Notes: a model not told the origin generated them from the letters alone. A stretch of 40,218 nt of DNA from an uncultured Treponema sp. (GCA_934691925.1 CAKUTI010000014.1:1-40218), one strand, 5' to 3'; numbered from the stretch's first letter, positions 1 through 7,757 are shown. A program made the numbers and translations.

Positions 1-439
1 AAACGATAAGGTCAAACTTGATTCCCTGATTCTTCGCCTCGTCAATGATTGTCTTTCGGCACTCGTCAGAGAAAGCGTCCATATTGAAAGTTTTCGACTT
101 CAGTCCAGCCTTCTGAGCTTCCTTGTCAAAAGCCAGATTGTTGTAGAATCCCGGAGTTCCAGCCTTTTTCTCAGTCGCTTCCTTTTCAAAAGAGACGCCG
201 ATTGTGTCTGCTCCAAACTCAAAAGCGGCGGCAATCCGGCTTGCAAGTCCGTATCCTGTTGAGCAGCCGAGAACAAGCACGTTTTTCGGAGCGTATCCGC
301 CCTCTTTCGCAGTCTTTGTTCCGCGTTTTTTCTTCTGTTCAACAACGTAAGCAATCTGATTTCTTGTATCCTGGGCGCAGCCAATCGGATGCGAGTTGAT
401 ACAAATGTTCGAGCGAATCATTGGTTTAATAACAGCCAT
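1..439 (-). CDS. fabV: trans-2-enoyl-CoA/ACP reductase, FabV/TER family (5' part; gene runs off the left edge)
   Basis: The first 146 codons are present; the C-terminal two thirds lie outside the window. The enzyme reduces trans-2-enoyl thioesters (crotonyl-CoA in T. denticola TER) with NADH and acts in the cytoplasm. Reading the minus strand from the ATG at 439 gives a start MAVIKPMIRSNICINSHPIG, followed by PKNVLVLGCSTGYGLAS, the glycine-rich NADH loop of this family, and then GVSFEKEATEKKAGTPGFYN. These match the TER/FabV N-terminus as I remember it. The catalytic Tyr-Lys region is not in view. A GGGAG Shine-Dalgarno precedes the start. Whether it serves fatty-acid synthesis or anaerobic butyrate-type metabolism cannot be decided here. 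Confidence 0.93.
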   Translation of the reverse strand, partial: MAVIKPMIRSNICINSHPIGCAQDTRNQIAYVVEQKKKRGTKTAKEGGYAPKNVLVLGCSTGYGLASRIAAAFEFGADTIGVSFEKEATEKKAGTPGFYNNLAFDKEAQKAGLKSKTFNMDAFSDECRKTIIDEAKNQGIKFDLIV

Positions 440-626
440 TGTTTTCTCCCTTAAAAAGCCAAGATTAAAACTTCAGTTTTATGATTGACTTTTTAAGCAC
501 ATTCAAAGCGCCACATTTTCAACGCAACTAGAATGTGCAGTTAATAATAAAGTTTGCGACGCAAACTTGTAAATAAAAACTTTGACGCTATTTCAGGCAA
601 AGTTTTTATAGAATCTCCTTTTTTTT

Positions 627-762
627 GGGCGTTGCGGCTTGGTCTCGCAAGCTCCACCTGCGCCGCCGGGCTATCCGCACTTCGCCGTCTTGCGCGGCTC
701 ATTCTTTCGCTTCGCTTAGCTCCGCTACAGAACTGCTTCGCAGGTGCTTCTATCCCTAACGC
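627..762 (-). repeat. Dispersed intergenic repeat, copy A (136 bp)
   Basis: This is the longest of three elements in the window with the same ends. Read on the minus strand it begins GCGTTAGGG and ends GCCGCAACGCCC. An internal AGCCCGGC block is shared with the other copies, and the copies differ mainly by internal length (136, 43 and 67 bp). The others are at 6022-6064 and 10459-10525. No coding capacity is seen. Confidence 0.7.
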
Positions 763-869
763 TTTTAAGCATAAACGATTATACTATCGTATCTGTTATG
801 ACAAAAATCGTCAATTTGTCAAAATAAAAATACCGAAAGTTCAGCAGTTTTCCTAAAAATTCATTTCAA

Positions 870-898
870 ATGACACTCGCCTTTGATTTCTTTATTAT
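870..898 (+). promoter_or_regulatory. Predicted promoter of the omp85-like gene (leaderless)
   Basis: ATGACA (-35, 870-875) and TATTAT (-10, 893-898) are separated by 17 bp. Only 7 nt lie between the -10 and the ATG at 906, and no Shine-Dalgarno is present. Transcription should therefore begin at or next to the start codon. Confidence 0.6.
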
Positions 899-905
899 TT
901 ATAAA

Positions 906-2339
906 ATGCAGAAAACAAAACTATTTCTCGCCGCTTTTATTCTATCGTCTGGCATTTTCGGTTCAGCGGCGCAAGTCACAGAAAACATCTCAGAAAATTT
1001 TGAAGAAACGCAAAATCAGAATCTGAATTTAGACGAAATCAAAAATCAAAATTCAAATGAAAATCAGGAATCAGAATATAAAATCACAAATCAAGACTCT
1101 GGCGAAAATCAAAATTTAACAGAATCAAAAAATCAGAATCCTGAAAACGAAAAACCGGAAATAAACCAGAATCTCAAAGTCGCAAAAATAAATTTTCACG
1201 GCCTAAAAAAGACAAAAAATTTTTACATTCAGTCAAAAGTCAAAAAATTTCTCGGCGTGAAAGTCGCAGATTTCGACCAGCACGGACTTGAGACAGCATT
1301 GCAGCTTGAAGGGCTTTTTGACGACATCCAGATTTCGATGAAGGAAATTTCAGAGACAGAAGCCAGCGTTGAAGTCTCGCTGAAAGAAAAAATCACTTTT
1401 ATTCCGCTTCCGTTCGCGATGTACTCAAGTTCAGGCTTTGCAGGCGGACTCATGGTGATGGACACGAACGCTTTCGGAATGAAAAATATGTTTATGTTCG
1501 GCGGGCTTTACTCAAAATCTTCGATAATGGGAATGGCGATGTTTTCAAGGCCGCCAAAGCAGAACGGAATTCCAGGTTTTTCCGCATTTATTTCAACATC
1601 AAAAGACGAAATCACGATTTCAAATCTTGACGATGACGAAGTCCTAAAATACGACGCGGTAAATTTAAGCTCCAGAATCTCAGTTTCAGAGCAGATTGGA
1701 GAATTCAACACAGTTTCCATCGACGGATTTTTCAAGTCGGTTTCAGCAAGCGAAGTCAAAGATTTTCAGGAAGTTGATTCTCTGAACTCGGCAGGCGCGG
1801 GATTTAGCTGGCAAGCCTCAAAATCTGACTGGAACGGCTGGTTTATGTCGTCATGCGGAGCCGGCTTTTCAGCAGAAATCACGCTTTACTCGTCAAAGTC
1901 CGACTACAGACTTGGAAAGACAATTTCCGCGAATCTCCGCGTGCAAAAACCTATTTCGATTGCAGATCGCCTGAGATTTTATTCCGCAGCCTCGGCATTT
2001 TACGGAAAAGACCAGCACATTTCATCTTACAGCGGAGGCGGAGCCGGAGCGGTCTCAATTCTGCCGGGAAAATTCCGCACATCAGAAATCGCAGGCGGAA
2101 ACGCGGGCTTTGAATTCGCGCTTTTCAAAGGAAAAATCGGAACTTTGTCCATCTACGGAGACTATCAGGCGGTTTCCGCAAGAGATTTTGACGACGAATT
2201 CTGCTTTATGCACGGTCTGAACGGCGGAATCAGAGTTTATCTCGCAAAAATCGCATTTCCGGCTCTCGCGATGGGAGTTTCATACAATGTCACAAAAAAT
2301 TCTGCCCAGTTCGCCGCCGCAATGGGAATCTCGATGTGA
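906..2339 (+). CDS. Omp85-superfamily outer-membrane protein with one POTRA-like domain
   Basis: 477 aa. The frame is open from 870, but the ATG at 906 begins a normal signal peptide (positive N-terminus, hydrophobic core, cleavage near residue 23 before AQ) and sits 7 nt after a good -10. Residues about 24-85 are an Asn/Gln/Glu-rich linker with repeated NQN motifs. Residues about 88-165 look like a single POTRA domain (VAKINFHGLKKTKNFYIQSK, then a hydrophobic pattern ending VEVSLKEK). The rest alternates aromatic and small residues in strands, as expected of a 16-strand barrel. Full BamA has five POTRAs, so this is probably a short paralogue of the TamA/ShlB-like or orphan type. Its substrate is unknown and it stands alone on this strand. 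Confidence 0.75.
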   Translation: MQKTKLFLAAFILSSGIFGSAAQVTENISENFEETQNQNLNLDEIKNQNSNENQESEYKITNQDSGENQNLTESKNQNPENEKPEINQNLKVAKINFHGLKKTKNFYIQSKVKKFLGVKVADFDQHGLETALQLEGLFDDIQISMKEISETEASVEVSLKEKITFIPLPFAMYSSSGFAGGLMVMDTNAFGMKNMFMFGGLYSKSSIMGMAMFSRPPKQNGIPGFSAFISTSKDEITISNLDDDEVLKYDAVNLSSRISVSEQIGEFNTVSIDGFFKSVSASEVKDFQEVDSLNSAGAGFSWQASKSDWNGWFMSSCGAGFSAEITLYSSKSDYRLGKTISANLRVQKPISIADRLRFYSAASAFYGKDQHISSYSGGGAGAVSILPGKFRTSEIAGGNAGFEFALFKGKIGTLSIYGDYQAVSARDFDDEFCFMHGLNGGIRVYLAKIAFPALAMGVSYNVTKNSAQFAAAMGISM

Positions 2340-2462
2340 CACAGCTAATGAACAAGCGCGTGCAATGCTAGAAAAATCGCTTTCAGCATTACGGCAAAAT
2401 TATTTCCGAGTTGCAAGCAGAAGAAGCGATTTCCAGCCGCAATTTTTTTCTTTCAAACGCCA

Positions 2463-2516
2463 TTTTTTTGATATAAACCAGAACAAAAAAATCCCGCCAC
2501 TTTTTGCCGAAGTTTT
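2463..2516 (+). repeat. Dispersed A/T-rich repeat, copy 1
   Basis: This stretch contains TTTTTGATATAAA, then AAAAAATCCCGC, then TTTTTGCCGAA. It recurs almost unchanged, in the same orientation, at 4051-4107. Both copies lie about 90-130 bp downstream of a plus-strand stop codon. Function unknown. Confidence 0.65.
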
Positions 2517-2521
2517 CATAA

Positions 2522-2556
2522 TTAAAAAAATATCCTGCCTCATCACGAAGCAGGAT
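2522..2556 (-). terminator. Rho-independent terminator of the 2581-3503 cluster
   Basis: On the minus strand a perfect 7-bp stem ATCCTGC/GCAGGAT with an 11-nt loop is followed by ATTTTTTTAA. It sits 25 bp after the stop codon of the small membrane protein gene. Confidence 0.8.
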
Positions 2557-2580
2557 GAATTTAAAAATATCAATTCTGCA

Positions 2581-2811
2581 TTACAAAACTCCGCCGCCAG
2601 CGGCAAGCCTTATAACCGCAATAATCAAGAAGATTATTGAAATCACAAGCCCTGCTTTTGCCTTCGGCGTACGCTTGTTTACACCGACAATTCCTAAAAT
2701 CAATGAGATTAACAGCACAAAAATCGCTCCCCAGTTTACAATTCCCAAAAGCGGAATAAGTCCTATCAATCCGATGATTGCTCCGATAATGCTCAAAATC
2801 AAGCTTGCCAT
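2581..2811 (-). CDS. Small two-helix membrane protein (DUF4190-like)
   Basis: 76 aa. There are two hydrophobic segments (about 2-45, probably a helical hairpin broken by a Pro/Gly turn, and 55-70), with a short basic stretch NKRTPKAKAG between. This layout is typical of DUF4190-type small membrane proteins. An AGGAG Shine-Dalgarno lies just before the ATG and a terminator follows the gene. It is the last gene of a minus cluster that includes a bacterial PH-domain protein. No function can be given; real coding status is well supported by RBS, composition and terminator. Confidence 0.75.
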   Translation of the reverse strand: MASLILSIIGAIIGLIGLIPLLGIVNWGAIFVLLISLILGIVGVNKRTPKAKAGLVISIIFLIIAVIRLAAGGGVL

Positions 2812-2892
2812 ATGTTTCTCCTATAAAAAATTTCAGTAAAATTTGCAAATAAAACTTTTTCGATATTTTTGCAAATTTTTGCTCACGTCTCT

Positions 2893-3087
2893 TTAATTTT
2901 TATTTGCTCTCTCACGAAGAACCTGAAAAGCAGCAGTCTTATAAATCATTTTGTCTCCTGCTGTAAAACCGAAAAAAGAAGCCCTCACCTTGCTTTCTGC
3001 AAGAACCTTCAACTCTTCGTCAGATTTTTCTTTCAATTCTTCTTTTGCCTTACTTATCCTTGTCTGGTCAGTGTCAAAAAAGCTCAT
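2893..3087 (-). CDS. Small charged protein of unknown function
   Basis: 64 aa, not recognised. It begins MSFFDTDQTRISKAKEELKE, has an amphipathic, probably coiled, N-terminal half and then a short hydrophobic patch (ASFFGFTAGDKMIYKTAAF). Its ATG overlaps the stop codon of the upstream PH-domain gene by 4 bp (ATGA), which points to translational coupling and supports it as a genuine gene. It may be a partner of that PH-domain protein; this is inference from coupling only. Confidence 0.65.
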   Translation of the reverse strand: MSFFDTDQTRISKAKEELKEKSDEELKVLAESKVRASFFGFTAGDKMIYKTAAFQVLRERANKN

Positions 3088-3503
3088 TCCCTGCTGCCTG
3101 CAACTGCATCAGCCAGAACAGCCTGAACTTCATAGATGTTGCAGTCCTTATTGAATTTCGCATGAACAACATTTTCTCCAATTTTCGGATCTCCGCCTAT
3201 ATTTCCAGCCATCCAGATGTAAAGCTCCGCATTAAAATCCATTACGCCAGCTGTCTCAACACCGAAGCTCATGATTTTGTCATAAGGAAGAGTCTGAATC
3301 ATAATTTTCTTTCCGGTGATTCCCTGCGCATTGATATAAATCAAGCGTTTTGTTGTGAAGATAAAATAATCGCGGAAAGTTTTAAAAGCGACTTTCATCT
3401 CCTCGTCTTTTGAAAGAATAGCCCCCCACTCTTTTTTAACGTCCTCAATAGAAACTTGCGAGCCAGTTCCAGCCAGCGCCTGAATTGTACTTAAGAAACC
3501 CAT
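3084..3503 (-). CDS. Bacterial PH-domain protein (bPH_1, PF08000-like)
   Basis: 139 aa. The core KDEEMKVAFKTFRDYFIFTT KRLIYINAQGITGKK (split here) followed by PYDKIMSFGVETAGVMDFNAEL is the conserved stretch of the bacterial PH domain family PF08000 (formerly DUF1696). These are small cytoplasmic proteins that form ring oligomers; their role is unclear. The start is an ATG with a strong AGGAGG 7 nt upstream. The first gene of the three-gene minus cluster, it is divergent from an XRE regulator whose product may control it through the dyad at 3523-3536. A G6 run occurs inside the gene near 3421. Confidence 0.85.
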   Translation of the reverse strand: MGFLSTIQALAGTGSQVSIEDVKKEWGAILSKDEEMKVAFKTFRDYFIFTTKRLIYINAQGITGKKIMIQTLPYDKIMSFGVETAGVMDFNAELYIWMAGNIGGDPKIGENVVHAKFNKDCNIYEVQAVLADAVAGSRE

Positions 3504-3522
3504 AGATTTCCTCCTAAAAAAT

Positions 3523-3536
3523 ATTACAACTGTAAT
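3523..3536. promoter_or_regulatory. Candidate operator between bPH gene and XRE regulator
   Basis: ATTACA-AC-TGTAAT is a perfect 6-2-6 dyad located 20 bp before the PH-domain start. A related half site (AGTGTAATT) follows at about 3544-3552. A divergent HTH gene next to such a dyad suggests autoregulation or control of the PH cluster; this is inferred. Confidence 0.45.
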
Positions 3537-3616
3537 AAAACACAGTGTAATTCATAATAAATCTCAAATTAAATAATTTCAAGTTAAAAATATTTCAATT
3601 GTGATAAATAATATTT

Positions 3617-3955
3617 ATGGGCTTTTGGCAAAATGTTGATGATGAGTGTGAATTTCAGGGAATAACAAGAAAAGAACTCGCCCAAAAAGCAAAGTTTTCT
3701 GTAAACACGATTTCAAACGGAATAAGAAGAGATGGAATGCCGGCCGCGGATTTGGCTCTGAAGATTTCAAAAGTTCTGAATGTCCCTTTGGAAAGGCTTC
3801 TCGACTGGAAAGAAAATGAAGAGTTTGAGGAAAATTCTGTTCTTTTTCAAAACGAAAGGCTTTTTTTAATGTATTTGCCAATAATCAAGGAAATAGAAAG
3901 TCTAAAGGAAAATTCAAAAAAAGCCCTTTTTGAAGTCATAAAAAACCTGAAATAA
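3617..3955 (+). CDS. XRE-family HTH transcriptional regulator
   Basis: 112 aa. The HTH_3 domain occupies about residues 14-62: ITRKELAQKAKFSVNTISNG is helix-turn-helix, followed by ADLALKISKVLNVPLERLLD, the usual fourth/fifth helices. The remainder (QNERLFLMYLPIIKEIESLK) is helical and may dimerise. No Shine-Dalgarno is visible before the ATG. It is divergent from the bPH cluster with a dyad between them, so a local repressor role is likely. It resembles small phage- or island-type repressors, but no phage genes are adjacent. Confidence 0.85.
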   Translation: MGFWQNVDDECEFQGITRKELAQKAKFSVNTISNGIRRDGMPAADLALKISKVLNVPLERLLDWKENEEFEENSVLFQNERLFLMYLPIIKEIESLKENSKKALFEVIKNLK

Positions 3956-4050
3956 AAATTTAGACAATTCACAATACAATATTAAAAATGCGAGATATAA
4001 AATGAAAAATATGAAGTGCAAAATGGATTTTTTTTAGTTTTCAAGCAATG

Positions 4051-4107
4051 CTTTTTGATATAAAACAGAACCAAAAAATCCCGCTGTATTTTTTGCCGAA
4101 TTTTTCT
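4051..4107 (+). repeat. Dispersed A/T-rich repeat, copy 2
   Basis: This is the second copy of the element at 2463-2516. It shares TTTTTGATATAAAAC, CAAAAAATCCCGC and TTTTTTGCCGAA, with only a few changes. It lies downstream of the XRE gene. Confidence 0.65.
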
Positions 4108-4168
4108 AACTTTTCAGCAGTTTTTTTCATCGCGCGCTTTCTATAAAACGCTTTACGGCTTCAAATTC

Positions 4169-5947
4169 TTAATTTTCCATGGCTTTCCAGTCAGGGCCGT
4201 TTCCGCTCTGGAAAACTTTCGCACGGCATTTTTGCCGGCTCGCATTCTCCGTGAAGAAAATCAAGTCTGTTCCATACTCGCTCATAACATCGTCAGGATG
4301 ATAATTTGTCGTGAACGAGCTTTCGCTTCCGTCAAAAGTGCATCTTCCAAGCGCGCCGTGCATTTTTATCAAATCTTCAGCAGCAGGATAGAATTTTTCC
4401 AGATGATTCTCATGGAACTTTTTCCGCACAAATTCCAGATGAAGCTTCTCCACATCTTTTTTATGATTTTCAGGCAGATTTTCAAGCCATTTAGCAAAAT
4501 CCTTGAAAAATAGGCTCGGTTTTTCCTTCAGCGGATACAACACCGAATTCAGCCATGGAACAGCGCGTCCGTCGTTATAAAAGAGATTCACCGCAGCCGA
4601 AAGTTTTCCGCATTTTTCCAAATCATCAGAAGAAAATTTCGGAGTTTTTAAAACATGGTAAGGCGGATTCTTCTCCCATTCAAGACCAAAGCCAGAAGCC
4701 GCATCATGCAGGTCAGTTCCTGGAAGAACAGAAAGGCAAAAAAGCTCAAGATTATTCGGATAAAGAGAGAGGGCAAAGTCGATACTTTCACAAAATCCCT
4801 CAAAATCATCGCCAGGAAGCCCGTAAATCAAGTCAAAACCGAAAGTAACGCCCTCTTCATTCAAAAATCCGATATTTTTCACGAAAAGTTTCTTATCGAG
4901 CGTTCTATGGACGTTTTTCAAGACATTCGGATTCGCGCTCTGCAGGCCGATTTGAAGAGCGCAGCTCACACGGCTGAACGCGCGGGCAAGCTCCCTGTCG
5001 ATGAACTCCGCGCGCGCCTCAAAATAATAAAAAGTCCCGGGAGTTTTTTTCTCAATCAAACGGAGCATTTTTATCGCGCGCTCCTTGCTCGCGTTGTAAG
5101 TCGGGTCAAGGACAAAAACTTGCGGAATATTTTTTCTTGAGAAAAGCTCGATTTCCTTTTCAAGCCGCTCCATCGGAAAATAAGCGATTCTTTTCTCGCC
5201 CTTGCTTTCGTAGCAGTACGAGCATTTGAACGGACAGCCGCGGGCAAGCTCCCAAAGCGCGCCGCCGTATTTTGAAGGGTCAATTGTTCCGTCAAGATAA
5301 GGAGACGGGCAAGTTTCAACAGGGCAAGGAACAGCCCTCTTTATTTTTGAAGATTCTGATGACTCGCCACCAAAAGAAGATTTTTTTTCATCAGAATATG
5401 AATTTTCTCCGCAATTTTCTGATTCAGAATCAGGATTTTCACTAGAATTTTCAGGAATATAAATTCCTGAAATATCATTCGAGATTTCTTTTCTCTCAAT
5501 TCCTTTTTCAATTTCAGAAAGCAGCTGAACTGTCGCAAGCTCGCCCTGTCCGGCAGTTGTAAAATCAAAAGCGTTTCCAAATGAGGTCGGAGCCGCCGTA
5601 ACTTCAGGACCGCCGGCAATGCAGACACATTCAGGCAAAAGCTTTTTCAGCTCAAAAGCAGCCTGCGTCAAAATATTCCTGTTCCAGACGTAAACGCTGA
5701 AGCACGCGAAATCCATTTTTTCTGCGGCGATTTTCTGCGCAATAAATGAAGAAACCGCACGTTCTCCGCCGTTCTGCCTCGCAAGCACAATTTCAGGCTC
5801 TTCAAGCGAAAAGTCCACAAGCTCCACGTCGTATTTTCCTTTTGTAAGCTGTGAATTTTTTATGGCAGAAGCAATGCAGGCCGCCCCAAGAGGAATTCCC
5901 TGCGGCGAAGTCTCAACGAGAAGTGTCGTGCAGATAAGTTTTTTCAT
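4169..5947 (-). CDS. B12-binding-type radical SAM protein with DUF4080-like C-terminus
   Basis: 592 aa from the ATG at 5947; an in-frame TTG at 5959 adds four residues and neither has a clear Shine-Dalgarno. Residues about 1-150 have the Rossmann-like cobalamin-domain pattern (PLGAACIASAIKNSQL, AGGPEVTAAP, GQGE), but I see no DxHxxG cobalamin-ligand motif. A Ser/Glu/Asn-rich insert (about 165-205) precedes the radical SAM core, where ARGCPFKCSYCYESKG near residue 238 supplies the CxxxCxxC cluster ligands. The C-terminal 200 residues resemble DUF4080. The family does radical methylations or rearrangements; the substrate cannot be predicted. Neighbours give no clue. Confidence 0.85.
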   Translation of the reverse strand: MKKLICTTLLVETSPQGIPLGAACIASAIKNSQLTKGKYDVELVDFSLEEPEIVLARQNGGERAVSSFIAQKIAAEKMDFACFSVYVWNRNILTQAAFELKKLLPECVCIAGGPEVTAAPTSFGNAFDFTTAGQGELATVQLLSEIEKGIERKEISNDISGIYIPENSSENPDSESENCGENSYSDEKKSSFGGESSESSKIKRAVPCPVETCPSPYLDGTIDPSKYGGALWELARGCPFKCSYCYESKGEKRIAYFPMERLEKEIELFSRKNIPQVFVLDPTYNASKERAIKMLRLIEKKTPGTFYYFEARAEFIDRELARAFSRVSCALQIGLQSANPNVLKNVHRTLDKKLFVKNIGFLNEEGVTFGFDLIYGLPGDDFEGFCESIDFALSLYPNNLELFCLSVLPGTDLHDAASGFGLEWEKNPPYHVLKTPKFSSDDLEKCGKLSAAVNLFYNDGRAVPWLNSVLYPLKEKPSLFFKDFAKWLENLPENHKKDVEKLHLEFVRKKFHENHLEKFYPAAEDLIKMHGALGRCTFDGSESSFTTNYHPDDVMSEYGTDLIFFTENASRQKCRAKVFQSGNGPDWKAMEN

Positions 5948-5965
5948 ATTTTTTTTCAAGTGAGC

Positions 5966-6018
5966 GCGGACAAAAGCGAAGCAGCATTTCCTGCGCAGCT
6001 TCCGCTTGCTTTGTCCGC
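5966..6018. repeat. Imperfect inverted repeat next to dispersed repeat B
   Basis: GCGGACAAAAGCGAAGC (from 5966) is mirrored by GCTTGCTTTGTCCGC (ending 6018). Together they form a long hairpin between the radical SAM gene and purO. It abuts repeat copy B and could be part of the same element. No T-tract follows on the transcribed strand. Confidence 0.6.
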
Positions 6019-6021
6019 TTT

Positions 6022-6064
6022 GCGTTAGGGCTTAGAAAAGCCCAACGGCGAAGCCGCAACGCCC
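6022..6064 (+). repeat. Dispersed intergenic repeat, copy B (43 bp)
   Basis: This is the shortest member. It starts GCGTTAGGG and ends GCCGCAACGCCC, with AAAAGCCCAACGGCG between. It ends exactly on the last base of the purO-like gene. Confidence 0.7.
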
Positions 6065-6792
6065 TATTTATTCTTATTGATAATCCGCTCTTCGTACTTT
6101 CCAGTCTGGATGTCGATGAACCTGACAAAAAGAGAAACCTTATTTTCCTCGTTCAAAGAAGACCAAATCATATTAGTGAACTCGTCAAGATTTCCTTTGA
6201 TTTCAACTTTTTCAGGCTCGCCTTCAAAGCTCGGAAGAGGATTTCCGTTTCCCATGTAGGTATGGATAAAATGCCCTTCGCCCGCCTGCGGATTGTCGTA
6301 AGTGAACGTAAAGCGAAGACAGTTGTCGCCGTTTCCGCAGTCGCTTTTCAAAATCGAAATCGCATAATCGTATTTTCCGTTTTCAACGTTCAAGAGTGAA
6401 GAAATTCTCGGAGTAAAGTTCGGAGCGTCATGCTCGTATTTTCTGACACGAAGCGACTGCTCAAAAGTCTCGCCTTTTTTCATTCCATCAAAAATCGTGT
6501 CTGTCTGGTCGCCGTTTGTCACGATTGTCTTGTTTCCAAGCTGGCGGACAGCCACGTAAATAATCAGGCTCGGGTCGCCTGCAATCAGGCTCGGATCAAA
6601 AGCCTTTGTGCGAACAACCTCGCTGCCGTTTTCTTCTTCTGTAACAAAAACGCGGTTTCGGCTTCCTGCGCTTCTTCCCATTGTCCAGTACGCGCTAACA
6701 GCGTATTTTCCGTCCGCGCTAAGTCCTGCAACGATTCCGCGTCCAGGATATTCATCTTCCTTCAAGACTTCGTTCAATTTCTCGATTTTCAT
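6064..6792 (-). CDS. purO: IMP cyclohydrolase, PurO-like (PF07826)
   Basis: 242 aa. The family closes FAICAR to IMP, the last step of de novo purine synthesis, in archaea and some anaerobic bacteria in place of the PurH C-terminal activity. The diagnostic N-terminal stretch is present: YPGRGIVAGLSADGKYAVSA, then MGRSAGSRNRVF. FTPRISSLLN and the C-terminal FVRFIDIQTGKYEERII also fit. It is somewhat longer than the archaeal proteins (about 200 aa). The ATG at 6792 has a GGAG a few bases upstream. No other pur genes are nearby. Family assignment is firm; enzyme activity is inferred. Confidence 0.85.
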   Translation of the reverse strand: MKIEKLNEVLKEDEYPGRGIVAGLSADGKYAVSAYWTMGRSAGSRNRVFVTEEENGSEVVRTKAFDPSLIAGDPSLIIYVAVRQLGNKTIVTNGDQTDTIFDGMKKGETFEQSLRVRKYEHDAPNFTPRISSLLNVENGKYDYAISILKSDCGNGDNCLRFTFTYDNPQAGEGHFIHTYMGNGNPLPSFEGEPEKVEIKGNLDEFTNMIWSSLNEENKVSLFVRFIDIQTGKYEERIINKNK

Positions 6793-6927
6793 ATTTTCTC
6801 CAAATTTTTTATGGCAAATTTTATTTTTTCGCGGATTTTCCGCAAATTTTGATTTTTATTTCATCAAAGCAAAGATTCTCCCGCCGATTTTTCAGCGAGA
6901 CAAAATGCCCGAATTTTCAAGCGAGCT

Positions 6928-7533
6928 TTACTCTTCTGTTTTTGACTCAGATTTTTTTTCTTCGCTTTCTGAGTTCTCGTCGTCATTTTCAACTGAATCA
7001 GGAACAACAGTAACCGGCCGGTTCCGCCACTGCAAAAACGCTGTTCCGCCGCCGAAAATCACAAGCGCGAGTCCGAAAAGCCGCACAAGGAATTTTCCTG
7101 CAACCTGGCTTGGAATCACAAAAAGCGCGAGAGCGAGCAAAACCGAAGTCAGAACTTCAATCATCGACTGGCGAATCATAATTCCGTTTCTGTGCAGCTT
7201 TGTTATTGTATAAATCTGCATTCCGCTTGAAACCAAAAGATAGACCGCCAAAGCGTAAGCCATAATTTTCCATGCGATATTCGCGACAGCCATCGGAAGA
7301 ACAACAGAGACAGCACCAACAACAATGCTCAAAATTCCGCGGATTGTAACAATCATATTGTACTGCGGGTCAAGAATCAGATTACGCGAAGCCGCCAAGA
7401 TAAAAATTCCGTCAATGACAGCCGCAATGCCAAGAATTATCACAAAAATCGAGATAAACGTTCCCGGAGAAATCAAAAGTGAAAGCCCTAAAATCACGGT
7501 TACAAAACCAAGAAATATTCTGTTTTTATCCAT
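6928..7533 (-). CDS. DUF308 / HdeD-like membrane protein
   Basis: 201 aa with six predicted membrane segments in three pairs (about 7-25, 27-47, 65-85, 88-108, 122-140, 145-168), followed by an acidic Ser/Glu/Lys tail. The repeated two-helix pattern with ILGIAAVIDGIFIL is typical of the DUF308 (HdeD acid-resistance) family, whose molecular function is unsettled. No Shine-Dalgarno is present; TATATT lies 6 nt before the ATG, so the mRNA may be leaderless. It is single-gene, divergent from the tRNA operon. Confidence 0.8.
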   Translation of the reverse strand: MDKNRIFLGFVTVILGLSLLISPGTFISIFVIILGIAAVIDGIFILAASRNLILDPQYNMIVTIRGILSIVVGAVSVVLPMAVANIAWKIMAYALAVYLLVSSGMQIYTITKLHRNGIMIRQSMIEVLTSVLLALALFVIPSQVAGKFLVRLFGLALVIFGGGTAFLQWRNRPVTVVPDSVENDDENSESEEKKSESKTEE

Positions 7534-7539
7534 ACGATA

Positions 7540-7545
7540 AATATA
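7540..7545 (-). promoter_or_regulatory. Predicted -10 of the DUF308 gene (leaderless)
   Basis: TATATT on the minus strand lies 6 nt upstream of the ATG at 7533. No clear -35 and no ribosome-binding site were seen. Confidence 0.4.
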
Positions 7546-7624
7546 AGCAAGAAAGGCGAAAAATTCTACAGAAACTTTTTTTTGAAAAAAAATAAAAAAA
7601 ATCGAAAAATTTCATTTTGAGTTA

Positions 7625-7653
7625 TTGACACAATTCGTCAAAAGATTTAATAT
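7625..7653 (+). promoter_or_regulatory. Promoter of the tRNA operon
   Basis: TTGACA (7625-7630), a 17-bp spacer and TAATAT (7648-7653) lie 19 bp before the first tRNA. This is the best consensus promoter in the window. Confidence 0.85.
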
Positions 7654-7672
7654 CTAAACATATCAAATACAT

Positions 7673-7757
7673 GGAGCGATGGCAGAGTGGCTGAATGCAC
7701 CGGTCTTGAAAACCGGCATACCGCAAGGTATCTGGGGTTCAAATCCCTATCGCTCCG
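7673..7757 (+). tRNA. tRNA-Ser (anticodon TGA)
   Basis: GGAGCGA pairs with TCGCTCC to close the acceptor stem. The anticodon loop CTTGAAA between CCGGT/ACCGG stems gives TGA at 7707-7709. A long variable arm (ACCGCAAGGT) and a GGTTCAAATCC T arm are typical of serine tRNA. CCA is not encoded. Confidence 0.95.

Larger units (their letters stand above)
440..905. other. Intergenic region between divergent fabV and omp85-like gene; several inverted repeats
   Basis: No gene is supported here. The region holds three successive perfect inverted repeats: GCACATTC/GAATGTGC at 497-504 and 531-538, AAGTTTGC/GCAAACTT at 550-557 and 561-568, and AAAAACTTTG/CAAAGTTTTT at 575-584 and 598-607. A dispersed repeat element follows at 627-762, and the promoter of the outer-membrane protein gene lies at 870-898. 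A 100-codon open frame (554-856) runs through the repeat and is not credible as a gene. Confidence 0.7.

Noticed and set aside
554..856. 100-codon plus-strand open frame
   Set aside because: It runs through dispersed repeat copy A and has no Shine-Dalgarno or domain.
2287..2640. 117-codon plus-strand open frame after the omp85-like gene
   Set aside because: It overlaps the end of the real gene, a terminator and the repeat; composition is not protein-like.
4555..5140. Two overlapping plus-strand open frames (97 and 161 codons) opposite the radical SAM gene
   Set aside because: They lie entirely inside a conserved minus-strand enzyme gene and have no resemblance to known proteins.
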